Counted from the first letter of the stretch, positions 29,074-39,140 are shown. The stretch is DNA of 64,000 bases from Pirellulales bacterium (GCA_018401745.1 JAGYJY010000022.1:62001-126000), one strand, 5' to 3'. Notes: generated by a model from the sequence alone, not told the origin. Translations and numbers: made by a program.

Positions 29074-30516
29074 ATGGATCTCACCACGTACCAGACAGAC
29101 GGATTCTGGGACGAGCTCTTCGAGCCGACTGGGCGGCCTCGCGCGGCGGCTGATCCACTGGTGCGGAGGCTGGCCGATTTTTCCCCCGGCGAGCTGGCCA
29201 TCCGCCAGAAGGCGGCCGACAAGATGCTGCTCACGATGGGCATCACGTTCAACGTGTATGGCCACGAGGCGGGCACCGAGAAGGTCTGGCCGTTTGACAT
29301 CGTGCCGCGCGTGATCGATGCCGGCGAATGGGCCACGATCGAAAGGGGACTGAAGCAGCGAATCCACGCCCTCAATCTGTTTATTGACGATGTTTACAAC
29401 CGACGGCTGATCGTCAAAGACAAGGTTGTGCCCGAGTGGCTCGTCGATTCGGGGGCCTGCTTTCGCGGGCCCTGCGCGGGGCTGCAGCCGCCGCAGGGGG
29501 TGTGGTGCCATATCACCGGCACCGACCTGGTGCGGGGGGGCGACGGGCAGATGTATGTGCTCGAAGACAACCTCCGCACGCCGTCGGGCGTGTCGTATGT
29601 GCTTGAGAATCGGGAGGTGATGAAGCGGACGTTTCCGCAGGTCTTCAGCGGGCAGCGGATTAGCCCGGTGGAAGACTATCCCGAGAAACTGCTGGCGATG
29701 CTGCAGTTCATTGCGCCGGCGGCGGTGCGGGATCCGACGGTGGTCGTGCTCACGCCAGGCATCTACAACTCGGCCTACTTCGAGCACTGCTTCCTGGCGA
29801 GGCAGATGGGCGTGGAGCTTGTGCAGGGCTCCGACCTCGTGGTTCACAACGATGTCGTCTTCATGCGGACCACGCAGGGCCTTGAGCGGGTCGACGTGAT
29901 CTACCGCCGCATCGACGACGACTTCCTCGATCCGCAGGTGTTTCGCCACGACTCGGTGGTGGGAGTGCCAGGGCTGATCGGGGCCTATCGGGCGGGCAAT
30001 GTGGCGCTCGTCAACGCACCAGGCACGGGCATTGCCGACGACAAGGCGGTGTATGCCTTCGTGCCGGAAATCATTCGTTACTACCTCGGCGAAGAGATCA
30101 TCCTGCCGAATGTGCCGACGTATGTCTGCGGCGACGACACGCAGTGCCGGCATGTGCTCGACAAGCTCGATGAGCTGGTAATCAAGCCGGCCAACGAGTC
30201 GGGCGGGTATGGGATCGTGCTTGGGCCGCGGGCCAGCCAGCAGCAGCGCGACGAATGTCGCGAGCGGATCCGTGCAAATCCACGCAACTTCGTCGCCCAG
30301 CCGATGCTCTCGCTGTCTCGCGTGCCGACGGTGATCGGCGACTCGCTGGAGGGCCGCCATGTCGACCTGCGGCCATTCATTCTCTACGGCGAGGAGATCT
30401 ATGTTTTGCCGGGCGGGCTCACGCGGGTGGCGCTTGTCAAGGATTCGCTCGTCGTCAACTCCTCGCAGGGTGGCGGCAGCAAAGACACCTGGGTTGTGCA
30501 CACCAACCGGTCATGA
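29074..30516 (+). CDS. Circularly permuted ATP-grasp protein (DUF404/DUF407 family, COG2308)
   Basis: 480 residues, matching the stand-alone family. ATP-grasp enzymes join a carboxylate to an amine or thiol through an acyl-phosphate. Visible features are MGITFNVYG near the N-terminus, [19 protein letters not shown] (metal and nucleotide contacts), [13 protein letters not shown], and the glycine-rich nucleotide loop [12 protein letters not shown] near the C-terminus, whose late position reflects the circular permutation; it ends [12 protein letters not shown]. The key residues appear intact, so it is probably the active ligase of this cluster. Its stop overlaps the ATG of the alpha-E gene (ATGA). 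Members of this family are predicted to make peptide-like bonds on an unknown substrate (Iyer, Aravind and colleagues' analysis of amidoligase systems). Confidence 0.92.
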   Translation: MDLTTYQTDGFWDELFEPTGRPRAAADPLVRRLADFSPGELAIRQKAADKMLLTMGITFNVYGHEAGTEKVWPFDIVPRVIDAGEWATIERGLKQRIHALNLFIDDVYNRRLIVKDKVVPEWLVDSGACFRGPCAGLQPPQGVWCHITGTDLVRGGDGQMYVLEDNLRTPSGVSYVLENREVMKRTFPQVFSGQRISPVEDYPEKLLAMLQFIAPAAVRDPTVVVLTPGIYNSAYFEHCFLARQMGVELVQGSDLVVHNDVVFMRTTQGLERVDVIYRRIDDDFLDPQVFRHDSVVGVPGLIGAYRAGNVALVNAPGTGIADDKAVYAFVPEIIRYYLGEEIILPNVPTYVCGDDTQCRHVLDKLDELVIKPANESGGYGIVLGPRASQQQRDECRERIRANPRNFVAQPMLSLSRVPTVIGDSLEGRHVDLRPFILYGEEIYVLPGGLTRVALVKDSLVVNSSQGGGSKDTWVVHTNRS

Positions 30517-31535
30517 TGCCGATGCTCTCACGCGTTGCCGAATCTATTTATTGGATGAATCGCCAGATTGAGCGTGCGGAAAACATTGCGCGAGCCACGG
30601 AAACAACGCTCGACATGGCCATTGAGGGCACGATGCATCCGGGCCGTCTCTGGAACGGCCTGGTCTGCACGTTTGGCGACCAGGCCGACTTCTGGCAGCG
30701 GCACGGGCTGGCGGATCAGCCGCACGTGATCCAGTTTCTCGCCTTCGATCGTGAGAATCCCAACTCGATCGTCAACTGTCTGGCGCAGGCTCGCGAAAAC
30801 GCCCGCACCGTCCGAGAGATGATCAGCACGACGATGTGGCAGGAGATCAACCGCTTTTATCTCGAAGTCCGCGGGGCCAGTGGCAGCCGTGGGGAGCTGG
30901 AGAATCCGCTGGAGTTTCTCACGGAAGTGAAGCGGGCCAGTCAGCTGATCACCGGTGCGACCGACGCCACGATGGCCCACGGCGAGGCCTGGCACTTCGC
31001 GCGGATGGGCCGGCTGATCGAGCGGGCCGACAAGACCAGCCGTGTGCTCGATGTCGAGCATTTCTTTCGACCTGCCACGGAGTTGATGCCTGCCGACGCA
31101 GAAGCCGACGGAGAGGATGCCGACGACGAACTCACGGGGCCCATCGACTGGTCGAGCGTGCTCGAGAGCGCCAGTGCACTTGAAATGTATCGCAAACAGC
31201 ATGGCCGGATTTCGCGACGCAACGTGGCGGAGTTTCTCCTGCTCGACCGTGAGTTTCCCCGCGCCGTGCACTTCAGCCTGATGAAGGCGGAGGAATCCCT
31301 GCTGGCGATCACCGGCGGCATGAAGGGCACCTACTCAACGACCGCAGAGCAGCAGATGGGCCGCCTGCGAGCAGAACTCGACTATGGGGCCGTTGACGAG
31401 ATTCTCAGCGGCAGCCATGGATTGCACGGCTTCATCGATTACCTGCAGGGCCGTCTCAATGCGGCCAGCGACGCTGTTCACGAAACCTTCTTCGCCACCC
31501 GACCGGCAGCCCGTCCTGCGGAGCCACCGCGATGA
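30513..31535 (+). CDS. Alpha-E domain protein (DUF403, COG2307)
   Basis: 340 residues from the ATG at 30513, which overlaps the ATP-grasp stop; an open frame upstream of it is the shadow of the ATP-grasp gene. The N-terminus [21 protein letters not shown] is the family signature, and the rest is almost entirely helical. Alpha-E proteins occur nearly always with this kind of ATP-grasp protein, separately or fused; their biochemical role is unknown. A second alpha-E domain is found fused to the ATP-grasp protein encoded from 34849. The next gene begins 36 bases downstream. Confidence 0.92.
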   Translation: MMPMLSRVAESIYWMNRQIERAENIARATETTLDMAIEGTMHPGRLWNGLVCTFGDQADFWQRHGLADQPHVIQFLAFDRENPNSIVNCLAQARENARTVREMISTTMWQEINRFYLEVRGASGSRGELENPLEFLTEVKRASQLITGATDATMAHGEAWHFARMGRLIERADKTSRVLDVEHFFRPATELMPADAEADGEDADDELTGPIDWSSVLESASALEMYRKQHGRISRRNVAEFLLLDREFPRAVHFSLMKAEESLLAITGGMKGTYSTTAEQQMGRLRAELDYGAVDEILSGSHGLHGFIDYLQGRLNAASDAVHETFFATRPAARPAEPPR

Positions 31536-31571
31536 CGCCCGACCCGATCCTTGAGCACGGAGCATGCTGAG

Positions 31572-34500
31572 ATGTCGATCCGCGTGGCACTGCATCACCG
31601 CACCGCCTACCGCTTTGACCGCGACGTCGCGCTTGGGCCGCATGTCGTCCGGCTCAAGCCGGCGAGCCACTCTCGCACGCGGATCACCAGCTACTCCCTT
31701 GCCGTCGAGCCGAAGGAGCACTTCCTCAACTGGCAGCAAGACCCGCAAGGCAACCACATCGCCCGCCTGGTGTTTCCCAAGAAAACCCGAGAGCTGGTGC
31801 TGACAGTCGACCTTGTGGCAGACCTCGTGGCGGTCAATGCCTTCGACTTCTTCCTGGAGCCGTTGTGCGAACGCTTTCCCTTTGCCTACGAGCCCTGGCT
31901 GGCCACCGAACTCGCCCCGTATCTCGTGCTGCCCCCTGGCGGCGAGCGGCTCGCTGAGGTGGTCGCGGAGTGCGCTGCCTTGGCGGCAGACGCGGGCGGC
32001 ATGCACACCATCGATTTTCTCGTCGAGATCAATCGTCGCGTGCACCGGCTGGTGACCTACCTGATCCGGATGGAGCCAGGGGTGCAGCCGCCTGAAGAAA
32101 CGCTCGCCCTGGGCAGTGGGAGCTGCCGAGACTCTGCCTGGCTGCTGGTGGCGGTGCTCCGGCGATTGGGGCTGGCCGCTCGGTTCTGCTCTGGCTATCT
32201 GGTTCAGCTTGCTCCCGATGTGAAGCCGATCGACGGCCCCGCAGGCCCGGAACGCGATTTCACCGACCTGCATGCATGGGCGGAGGCCTACCTGCCAGGG
32301 GCCGGCTGGGTTGGCCTCGATGCCACCAGCGGCCTGCTGACTGCCGAGGGCCACATTCCGCTGGCAAGCACTCCCGACCCCGTCAGCGCAGCCCCGGTGA
32401 CCGGCGGTGTTGATCCCTGCGAGACGACCTTTGATGTGGTGATGCGGATTGACCGCATTGCCGAGGAGCCGAGAACCACGCGGCCCCTCTCGGACGACGC
32501 CTGGGCACGAATCGACGCTCTTGGGCAGCAGGTGGATGCCCAGCTCACGCAGGACGACGTGCGGCTGACCTGCGGCGGCGAGCCGACCTATCTCTCGATC
32601 GACGACTTTGAGAGCCCGCAGTGGAACACCGCCGCCGACGGCCCCGAGAAACGCGCAAAGGCCGCGATGCTCGCCCGTCGGCTGCTCGACGCCTTGGGCA
32701 ACGGCGGGGTGCTCTTTGAGGGCCAGGGCAAGCAGTATCCCGGGGAAGCGCTTCCGCGATGGGCCCATGAGCTGCTCTGGCGGACTGACGGGGCGGCGAT
32801 CTGGCAGCGGAGGGAGCTGATTGCCGACCCAGCAATCGAGACGGCAGCGAAGCCCGAAAACGAGCTGGCGGCCCAGCCGCTGCCTGCCGCGAGCGATCTG
32901 CCCGGCCAGTTCCTTCACGGTCTTTGCCATCAGCTTGGCCTCGACCCCGCCTGCGTGATGCCGGCTCGCGAAGACCCGCGGCAGCAGGCCTCGCTAACCC
33001 TCGGCACGCCGGTGGCCTGGGTGCTGCCGCTGCTGCGAGAAGACATCGCCGGCCTGCGACGCTGGCGGACGAGCCCCTGGCCGCTGAGGGACCTCAACCT
33101 GGGCACAGCCTTTGAAGAGCACGCCCCGCTGCTGCTGGTGGCCGGCGACTCCGCGGCTGGCTATCGCTTGCCGATGCACCAGCTGCCCTGGCCCTCACCC
33201 AAAGAGCTCGCCGAAGGCTCCGGACTGGTGCGAACGGCCGTGGCGGCCGAATGGCGGGAGGGCCGACTGCACTGCTTCTTGCCCCCGGTGCCTGAGGCTG
33301 ACGACTGGCTGCAGCTGGTGGCGGCTGTCGAGAATGCGGCCGCCGCGGTCAACGAGCCTGTCGTGCTTGAAGGCTACCCGGCGCCGAGCTCGCCGAGCCT
33401 CCGACGGCTCCAGGTGACGCCCGATCCGGGCGTGATTGAGGTCAACGTGCCACCGGCGACATCCTGGAGCGAGCTGGTGGCCCTCCGCACCACCCTGGAA
33501 GACGAGGCGCGGGCCAGCCGGCTGTGTGCGGAGAAGTTTGAGGTCGATGGTCGGCATGTCGGCAGCGGCGGTGGCGACCATCTTGTCCTCGGCGGCCCAA
33601 CCCCAGGCGAGAGCCCGTTTCTGCGACGGCCCGACCTGCTCTCGAGCATGGTGGCCTACTGGAACAACCATCCGTCGCTCTCCTATCTCTTCGCAGGCCT
33701 CTTCATCGGGCCCACGAGCCAGGCTCCACGGATCGACGAGGCCCGCCACGAGAGCCTCTACGAGCTCGAGATCGCTATCGAACAGCTCCAGCAGGCTGGC
33801 GCTCAGGTGCCACCCTGGTTTGTCGATCGGGTGTTTCGCCACCTGCTCACCGACATGACCGGCAACACGCACCGGGCGGAGTTTTGCATCGACAAACTTT
33901 ACTCGCCCGATGGCGAAGGAGGCCGTCGCGGCCTGGTGGAGCTGCGGGCCTTTGAGATGGCGCCGCAGGTGCAGATGGGGCTGGTCACACAGTTGCTCGT
34001 GCGGGCGCTGATTGCCTGGTTCTGGCGGGAGCCGTATTGCGGCAAGCCCGTGCGATGGGGCACTGCCCTGCACGACCGTTTCATGCTGCCCCATTTTCTG
34101 ATGAGGGATTTTGCTGACGTGCTTGCCGATCTCGCTCGGGCAGGCTTCTCCTTCGATCCGAGGTGGTTTCACGCCCACCGCGAGTTTCGCTTCCCACTCC
34201 TCGGGGACATCACCATCGACGGCGTGCATCTGCAGCTGCGATCCGCGCTCGAACCCTGGCATGTGCTCGGTGAGCAGCCCGTGCCGGGAGCCACCAGCCG
34301 CATGGTCGACAGCTCGCTGGAGCGGATTGAGGTGCTGGCCTCTGGGATGGTGCATCCGCGGTATGCCGTCACCTGCAACCGCCGCAGGCTCCCGCTCACC
34401 CCCACGGGAACGGCCGGCCAGAGCGTGGCCGGTGTCCGCTACCGGGCCTGGCAGCCCCCCCACTGCTTGCATCCCACGATCGGGGTGCACACACCGCTGG

Positions 34501-34733
34501 TCTTCGATCTGGTCGACCTCTGGAACCGCCGCAGCATCGGGGGCTGCACCTGGCATGTGGCCCATCCCGGTGGCCGGGCCTACGAAACCCGCCCGGTCAA
34601 TGCGCTGGAGTCGGAAAGCCGGCGAGCCAGCCGCTTTTTTGCTTCAGGCCACACCCCCGGGAGCCTCGAGCCCCCGTCGGAAGAGCCCAACCCGCAGTTT
34701 CCCCTGACCCTCGACCTGCGACGAACGGTCTAA
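31572..34733 (+). CDS. Transglutaminase-like protease domain fused to DUF2126 (predicted amidoligase)
   Basis: 1,053 residues from the ATG at 31572 (a TTG at 31551 in the same frame is a weaker choice). Residues 1-90 are the transglutaminase N-terminal beta domain (VALHHRTAYRFDRDVALGPH). The papain-like core has the full triad: Cys185 in GSGSCRDSAW, His234 in DLHAWAEAYLPG and Asp250 in GLDATSGLL. From about residue 290 to the end is DUF2126 (COG4196), which includes DDVRLTCGGEPTYLS, HRAEFCIDKLYSP and ELRAFEMAPQVQMG; this family has been proposed to have a glutamine-synthetase-like amidoligase fold. The protein could thus both cleave and form amide bonds. It stands between two ATP-grasp genes in an apparent operon. 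No signal peptide, so it is probably cytoplasmic. Confidence 0.92.
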   Translation: MSIRVALHHRTAYRFDRDVALGPHVVRLKPASHSRTRITSYSLAVEPKEHFLNWQQDPQGNHIARLVFPKKTRELVLTVDLVADLVAVNAFDFFLEPLCERFPFAYEPWLATELAPYLVLPPGGERLAEVVAECAALAADAGGMHTIDFLVEINRRVHRLVTYLIRMEPGVQPPEETLALGSGSCRDSAWLLVAVLRRLGLAARFCSGYLVQLAPDVKPIDGPAGPERDFTDLHAWAEAYLPGAGWVGLDATSGLLTAEGHIPLASTPDPVSAAPVTGGVDPCETTFDVVMRIDRIAEEPRTTRPLSDDAWARIDALGQQVDAQLTQDDVRLTCGGEPTYLSIDDFESPQWNTAADGPEKRAKAAMLARRLLDALGNGGVLFEGQGKQYPGEALPRWAHELLWRTDGAAIWQRRELIADPAIETAAKPENELAAQPLPAASDLPGQFLHGLCHQLGLDPACVMPAREDPRQQASLTLGTPVAWVLPLLREDIAGLRRWRTSPWPLRDLNLGTAFEEHAPLLLVAGDSAAGYRLPMHQLPWPSPKELAEGSGLVRTAVAAEWREGRLHCFLPPVPEADDWLQLVAAVENAAAAVNEPVVLEGYPAPSSPSLRRLQVTPDPGVIEVNVPPATSWSELVALRTTLEDEARASRLCAEKFEVDGRHVGSGGGDHLVLGGPTPGESPFLRRPDLLSSMVAYWNNHPSLSYLFAGLFIGPTSQAPRIDEARHESLYELEIAIEQLQQAGAQVPPWFVDRVFRHLLTDMTGNTHRAEFCIDKLYSPDGEGGRRGLVELRAFEMAPQVQMGLVTQLLVRALIAWFWREPYCGKPVRWGTALHDRFMLPHFLMRDFADVLADLARAGFSFDPRWFHAHREFRFPLLGDITIDGVHLQLRSALEPWHVLGEQPVPGATSRMVDSSLERIEVLASGMVHPRYAVTCNRRRLPLTPTGTAGQSVAGVRYRAWQPPHCLHPTIGVHTPLVFDLVDLWNRRSIGGCTWHVAHPGGRAYETRPVNALESESRRASRFFASGHTPGSLEPPSEEPNPQFPLTLDLRRTV

Positions 34734-34848
34734 GACACCGCTGCCGAGCCGACCGAGATGCGGTGCTCATTTCGGCTGCGAGCATGCGAGGTAGGATAGA
34801 GGAAATCCGCCGTGGGCCGTTCGCCCGCCCTCCTGCGACCGTCAGCTC

Positions 34849-37455
34849 ATGTCGTTCTCAACGCTCTCCGGCACCTCGGCGGCCTTTGCTGAGTATCTTC
34901 CCGCAGGTGATGCCTACGACGAACTGCTCGGGGCGGATGGCACGCCGCGGCCACACTGGCGGCGGCTGGTCGACCTCCTCGGCAGCTGGGAGCCTGCGGA
35001 ACTTGCCCGGCGATGGGACCAGGCCCGACGGCTGATTCACGACAACGGGGTCACTTACAACATCCACGACGAGACCGGCGGCACGCAGCGGCCTTGGGTG
35101 CTCGACCCGATCCCTCTGGTGATCGCCGCAGCAGACTGGGCCAACCTCGAGGTGGGCATCAACCAGCGTGCTCGCATGCTCGACGCCTTGCTGGCCGACC
35201 TCTACGGCCCGCAGCATGTGCTTCGCGAAGGCCTCGTGCCCCCGGAGCTGGTGTTTGCCAATCCTGGGTTTCTGCGGTGCTGCCAGGGGCTCTCCATGCC
35301 GAATGGCCGCTGGCTGCATCTCACGGCGACGGTCGTCTGCCGCAATGGCGATGGCCAGTGGACGGTGCTCGGCGACCGCACCGCCGTGCCGCTGGGGCTG
35401 GGCTACGCTCTCGAGAATCGTCTGGTGGTCTCGCGACTGCTGCCGGGCGTGTTTCAGGAATGCCATGTCGAGCGGCTGGCGCCGTTCTTCCTGTCGATGC
35501 GGGCGATGCTCAAAGCGCTTGCCGGCGGCCGCGACCAGCCGCGGATCGCCCTGCAGAGCGCCGGCGCCACGAGCGAAAACTATTTTCTCGACACCTACCT
35601 CTCCCGCTACCTCGGGCTCCCCATGGTGGAGGGCGGCGACCTGGCGGTCCGTGACGATCGCGTTTTTCTCAAGACGCTCGGCGGCCTGCTCCCGGTGGAC
35701 GTGCTCCTGCGACGAGTGCCCGACCGGGAATGCGATCCCCTTGAACTCGATTCAACAGCCCTTGCCGGCACACCGGGCCTCGTGCATGCGGTGCGTCAGG
35801 GCCGCGTCTCATTGGCCAACGCTCTCGGTGTGGGCTTCATCGAATCGCCGGCGTTTAGTGAGTTTCTTCCGGCCGTGGCCAGGCGGCTGCTGGGAGAAGA
35901 CCTGATCCTGCCGATGCCGCGGTCCTGGTGGTGCGGTCGGCCAGAGAATCTTGCGCGGGTGCTGGCGATGCTCGACGACCTCGTGATCGAGCCGGTCTGG
36001 CCCCACGGAGTGGCTATCCCAGGGGGCATCGCCGTGAAGCGGATCGTGCCGGCAACGCTGACCGCTGAGCAGAAACGCGAACTCGCCACCCGTATCCAAG
36101 CCCGACCGGCCGACTGGGTGGGCCGGGCGATGGTCGCCCGCTCGGTTGCCCCAAGCTGGAACGGCTCAACGATGGAGCCAGCGCAGGTGACGATCCGCTG
36201 CTTCTCTGTGGCCACGCCCGAGGGCTATGGCACGCTCCGCGGTGGCCTCGCTCGATTCTCCACGGCCGACACTGCAGGCGAGTCGTTGGCCAGCGGCCAG
36301 GGCTCGAAAGATGTCTGGGTGCTCTCCCGTGGCCCCGTCGCCCCCGTCACGCTGCTGCCCTCGCCGGGCCAGCAGTTGACGCTCCGCCGCGGTGGCCACG
36401 AGCTGCCCAGCCGCGTCGCCGACCATCTTTTCTGGCTGGGCCGCAACGTGGAGCGGGCCGAGAGTGCCGCACGGCTGTTGCGAGCGGTGGCCATCCGTTT
36501 GTCCAGCGAGAGCACGCTGGAAACGGCGACCGAAGTGGCCATGCTGCTGGCCTGGATGACCGATCCGCAGGTGCCCCGACCGGAATGGATGATCACCGGC
36601 CGCATCGAGACCCACTGGGAGATGCTGGGCGAAGTCCAGTCGCTCGTCTTCGACACCTCGCGACCGGCCAGTGTCTCCGCCTCGCTCAAGGCGATGTGGA
36701 GGATGGCCTCGGTCGTTCGCGACCGGATCTCGGTCGACTCCTGGAAGATTCTCTCCCGCACCCGCCGCGACAGTTTTCTGGAGCCTTTCTCACCGATGCC
36801 CGGCGGCGTGCCGGTGGTGAGCAGCGCCACCGACGATGTGCCCTCGTTGCTCGACACGCTGATCTACGATCTGTCGGCGTTTGCCGGCCTTGGCAACGAA
36901 AGCATGACGCGTGGACCGGGCTGGCAGTTTCTCGACATGGGCCGCCGCGTGGAGCGGGCCACCAATGCGATCGGCCTGCAGAGGGTGACGCTGTCGCAGG
37001 CGATGCCCGATTCTGCGAGGCTCTTTGAGATGCTTCTCGAGATCGCCGACAGCTCGATGACCTACCGCAACCGGTATCTCGGCAGCCTGCAGGCAGCGCC
37101 GGTGGTCGACCTCCTGCTGATCGACGAAACGAATCCCCGCAGCATCGGCTTTCAGCTCGCCGAACTGGCTGAGCATGTGGACCGGCTGCCCCGCGACCGC
37201 TCTTCGCCGGTGCTCAGCGGTGAACGTCGAGCGATCATGGCAGCCACCAGTCTGCTGCGGCTGGCGGATGTCACCGAACTTGTTGCGATTGATGCCGAAG
37301 GCGGCAGGCCCCATCTCAGGCAGCTGCTCACGCGGCTCGAAGGCCACCTGCGAATGCTCTGGGAAAGCCTCACGCACCACTATCTTGTGCATGCAGCCCC
37401 GCGTCGAAGGCTTGGCGATATGCTCGCAATCGACATCAAGCAGGAGTCGGAATGA
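34849..37455 (+). CDS. Fused circularly permuted ATP-grasp and alpha-E protein
   Basis: 868 residues: ATP-grasp-like region at about 1-510 and alpha-E domain at about 515-868, the latter beginning SRVADHLFWLGRNVERAES. The ATP-grasp part aligns with the 29074 protein from NGVTYNIHDE onward, but the motif [11 protein letters not shown] is VLGDRTAVPLG here and the nucleotide loop [10 protein letters not shown] is replaced by EPVWPHGVAIPG, so the usual ATP-binding residues look lost. The end GQGSKDVWVL is kept. It may be a non-catalytic partner of the intact enzyme. The gene starts 115 bases after DUF2126 and its stop overlaps the der start (ATGA), so the two may be translationally coupled. Confidence 0.9.
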   Translation: MSFSTLSGTSAAFAEYLPAGDAYDELLGADGTPRPHWRRLVDLLGSWEPAELARRWDQARRLIHDNGVTYNIHDETGGTQRPWVLDPIPLVIAAADWANLEVGINQRARMLDALLADLYGPQHVLREGLVPPELVFANPGFLRCCQGLSMPNGRWLHLTATVVCRNGDGQWTVLGDRTAVPLGLGYALENRLVVSRLLPGVFQECHVERLAPFFLSMRAMLKALAGGRDQPRIALQSAGATSENYFLDTYLSRYLGLPMVEGGDLAVRDDRVFLKTLGGLLPVDVLLRRVPDRECDPLELDSTALAGTPGLVHAVRQGRVSLANALGVGFIESPAFSEFLPAVARRLLGEDLILPMPRSWWCGRPENLARVLAMLDDLVIEPVWPHGVAIPGGIAVKRIVPATLTAEQKRELATRIQARPADWVGRAMVARSVAPSWNGSTMEPAQVTIRCFSVATPEGYGTLRGGLARFSTADTAGESLASGQGSKDVWVLSRGPVAPVTLLPSPGQQLTLRRGGHELPSRVADHLFWLGRNVERAESAARLLRAVAIRLSSESTLETATEVAMLLAWMTDPQVPRPEWMITGRIETHWEMLGEVQSLVFDTSRPASVSASLKAMWRMASVVRDRISVDSWKILSRTRRDSFLEPFSPMPGGVPVVSSATDDVPSLLDTLIYDLSAFAGLGNESMTRGPGWQFLDMGRRVERATNAIGLQRVTLSQAMPDSARLFEMLLEIADSSMTYRNRYLGSLQAAPVVDLLLIDETNPRSIGFQLAELAEHVDRLPRDRSSPVLSGERRAIMAATSLLRLADVTELVAIDAEGGRPHLRQLLTRLEGHLRMLWESLTHHYLVHAAPRRRLGDMLAIDIKQESE

Positions 37456-38936
37456 TGCCCCCAGAAATCGATGCAGACGGTCCGCACGTGGACCTGCCAG
37501 ACGAGGCGGGCGAAGGCCTTGCCTTCGCGGCGCTCAGCCACGGTGGTTATCCACAGGTGGTGATTGTCGGACGGCCCAATGTGGGGAAGTCGACGATCTT
37601 CAACTGGCTGGTGGAAAAACGGATCGCGATTGAAGACCCGACGGAAGGCGTGACTCGAGACCGGCTGGTGCAGCGTGTGCGGCTGGGCGAGTCGTCTCGC
37701 GATCTGGAAGGACGGGTGGTCGATCTCATTGATACCGGCGGGATGGGCTTTGATGATCCCGACGGGCTCACTGAGCAGATCGACTCGCAGATTCTCGCCG
37801 GCCTCGCCGACGCCGCGGTGGTGGTGTTTGTCGTTGACGTGCGAGCAGGGCTCGTCGCTGGCGATCAGATGGTCGCCGACCGCATTCGCAAGCTTGGCGG
37901 CACCGTGCTCTTGGTGGCCAACAAGGCCGACAATGAGAAGCTTGACGTTCACATTCACGATTTTGATGCCCTCGGATTCGGCTCAGCGTTGCCGACGAGC
38001 TCCCGGCAGAAGCGGCATCGCCGCGAGCTGGTTGAGGCGATCACCGCTCATCTGCCAGCTGTGGCAGAGCCGGGGGCGAATGCCGACGGCAGGGAAGACT
38101 CGATCGAACTGCCGGAAATGAAACTGGCGATCGTGGGCCGGCGGAACGTCGGCAAAAGTACCTTCGTCAATGCCCTCGCGCAGGAAGAGCGGGTGATCAC
38201 CAGCCCCGTGGCCGGCACCACGCGCGACAGCATCGACGTGCGATTCGAAGTCGACGGCCACTCTTTCCTGGCCATCGATACACCAGGCCTGCGTCGCACC
38301 AAGAGCCGCAAGAGTGACCTCGACTACTACGCCGCTCACCGCGCCGAGCGGAGCATCCGCAGGTCAGACGTGGTGCTCCTCTTCTTCGATGCCAGCGAGC
38401 CGATCGGCAAGGTCGACAAGAAGCTGATCGACGCCATCGTGGAATCGAGCAAGCCGGTGGTGTTTGTGGTCAACAAGTGGGACCTCTACGCCGGCGACGT
38501 CGAGCGAAAAGAGTGGCTGGAGTATCTCCGCGACGAGTTTCGCACGATGCCCTGGTCGCCGGTCGCCTTCATCACCGCCAAGACCGGCCGGCAGGTGAAG
38601 CGGGTGATCGACACAGCCCAGCGACTCTTCCGCCAGAGCCGTACCCGGGTGCCGACAGCCCGCCTCAACGAAATCATTCGCCTCGCGGTCGAAGACCACA
38701 ATCCACCTTCCGACCGCCGCGGCCGCCCTGTGCGGATCTACTACGCCACGCAGGTCGAGTCGGCCCCACCAACCATCATGCTCTCCGTCAGCGCCGCCGC
38801 CGCCCTCAGCCAGCCCTACCGGCGGTACCTGATGAACGTCCTGCGAAAAGCAACACCGTTTCGCGAAGTCCCCATCAAACTCCTCGTCCGCGGCCGCCAA
38901 GACACCGATCCAAAGCCCCGCAGCGGAGCAGACTAA
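37452..38936 (+). CDS. der: Ribosome assembly GTPase Der (EngA)
   Basis: 494 residues with two tandem G domains, diagnostic of Der, which is needed for 50S subunit maturation. Domain 1 has GRPNVGKST, a TRD switch, DTGGMG and NKAD; domain 2 has GRRNVGKST, TTRDS, DTPGLRRT and NKWD. The C-terminal KH-like domain is present (PPTIMLSVSAAAALSQPYRRYL). About 35 residues precede the first G domain, longer than in many Der proteins. The ATG at 37452 overlaps the stop of the ATP-grasp/alpha-E gene, an unusual partner for an essential ribosome factor. A repeat island of 800 bases follows. Confidence 0.95.
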   Translation: MMPPEIDADGPHVDLPDEAGEGLAFAALSHGGYPQVVIVGRPNVGKSTIFNWLVEKRIAIEDPTEGVTRDRLVQRVRLGESSRDLEGRVVDLIDTGGMGFDDPDGLTEQIDSQILAGLADAAVVVFVVDVRAGLVAGDQMVADRIRKLGGTVLLVANKADNEKLDVHIHDFDALGFGSALPTSSRQKRHRRELVEAITAHLPAVAEPGANADGREDSIELPEMKLAIVGRRNVGKSTFVNALAQEERVITSPVAGTTRDSIDVRFEVDGHSFLAIDTPGLRRTKSRKSDLDYYAAHRAERSIRRSDVVLLFFDASEPIGKVDKKLIDAIVESSKPVVFVVNKWDLYAGDVERKEWLEYLRDEFRTMPWSPVAFITAKTGRQVKRVIDTAQRLFRQSRTRVPTARLNEIIRLAVEDHNPPSDRRGRPVRIYYATQVESAPPTIMLSVSAAAALSQPYRRYLMNVLRKATPFREVPIKLLVRGRQDTDPKPRSGAD

Positions 38937-38945
38937 CCGTAGAGC

Positions 38946-39055
38946 GAGGAGACCGCGGGCGGGTGGTGAGGAGACCGCGGGCGGGTGGTGAGGAGACCGC
39001 GCGCGGGTGGTGAGGAGACCGCGCGCGGGTGGTGAGGAGACCGCGCGCGGGTGGT
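38946..39055 (+). repeat. Family D 22-bp tandem repeat, five units
   Basis: Five head-to-tail 22-bp units of the form GAGGAGACCGCGNGCGGGTG plus GT: the first two have GGGCGGG and the last three CGCGCGGG at the variable site. They begin nine bases after the der stop and run into a family C element. Two more units occur at 55911-55952, also directly in front of family C. Confidence 0.9.
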
Positions 39056-39057
39056 CC

Positions 39058-39140
39058 GGCTCGGCAGGCGGCAAAAGTCGCGTCGCTGGGCCAGGATAGG
39101 CCAAACGCTCCTCGAGCGTTCGCCGACCCGCCGAGCCTCC
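39058..39140 (+). repeat. Family C repeat, full copy
   Basis: Runs from GGCTCGGCAGGCGGCAAAAG to CGACCCGCCGAGCCTCC. Its ends are imperfect inverted repeats (GGCTCGGC / GCCGAGCC), and it has an internal hairpin around ACGCTCCTCGAGCGT. The copy at 55955-56037 differs at only one or two positions. Confidence 0.8.
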
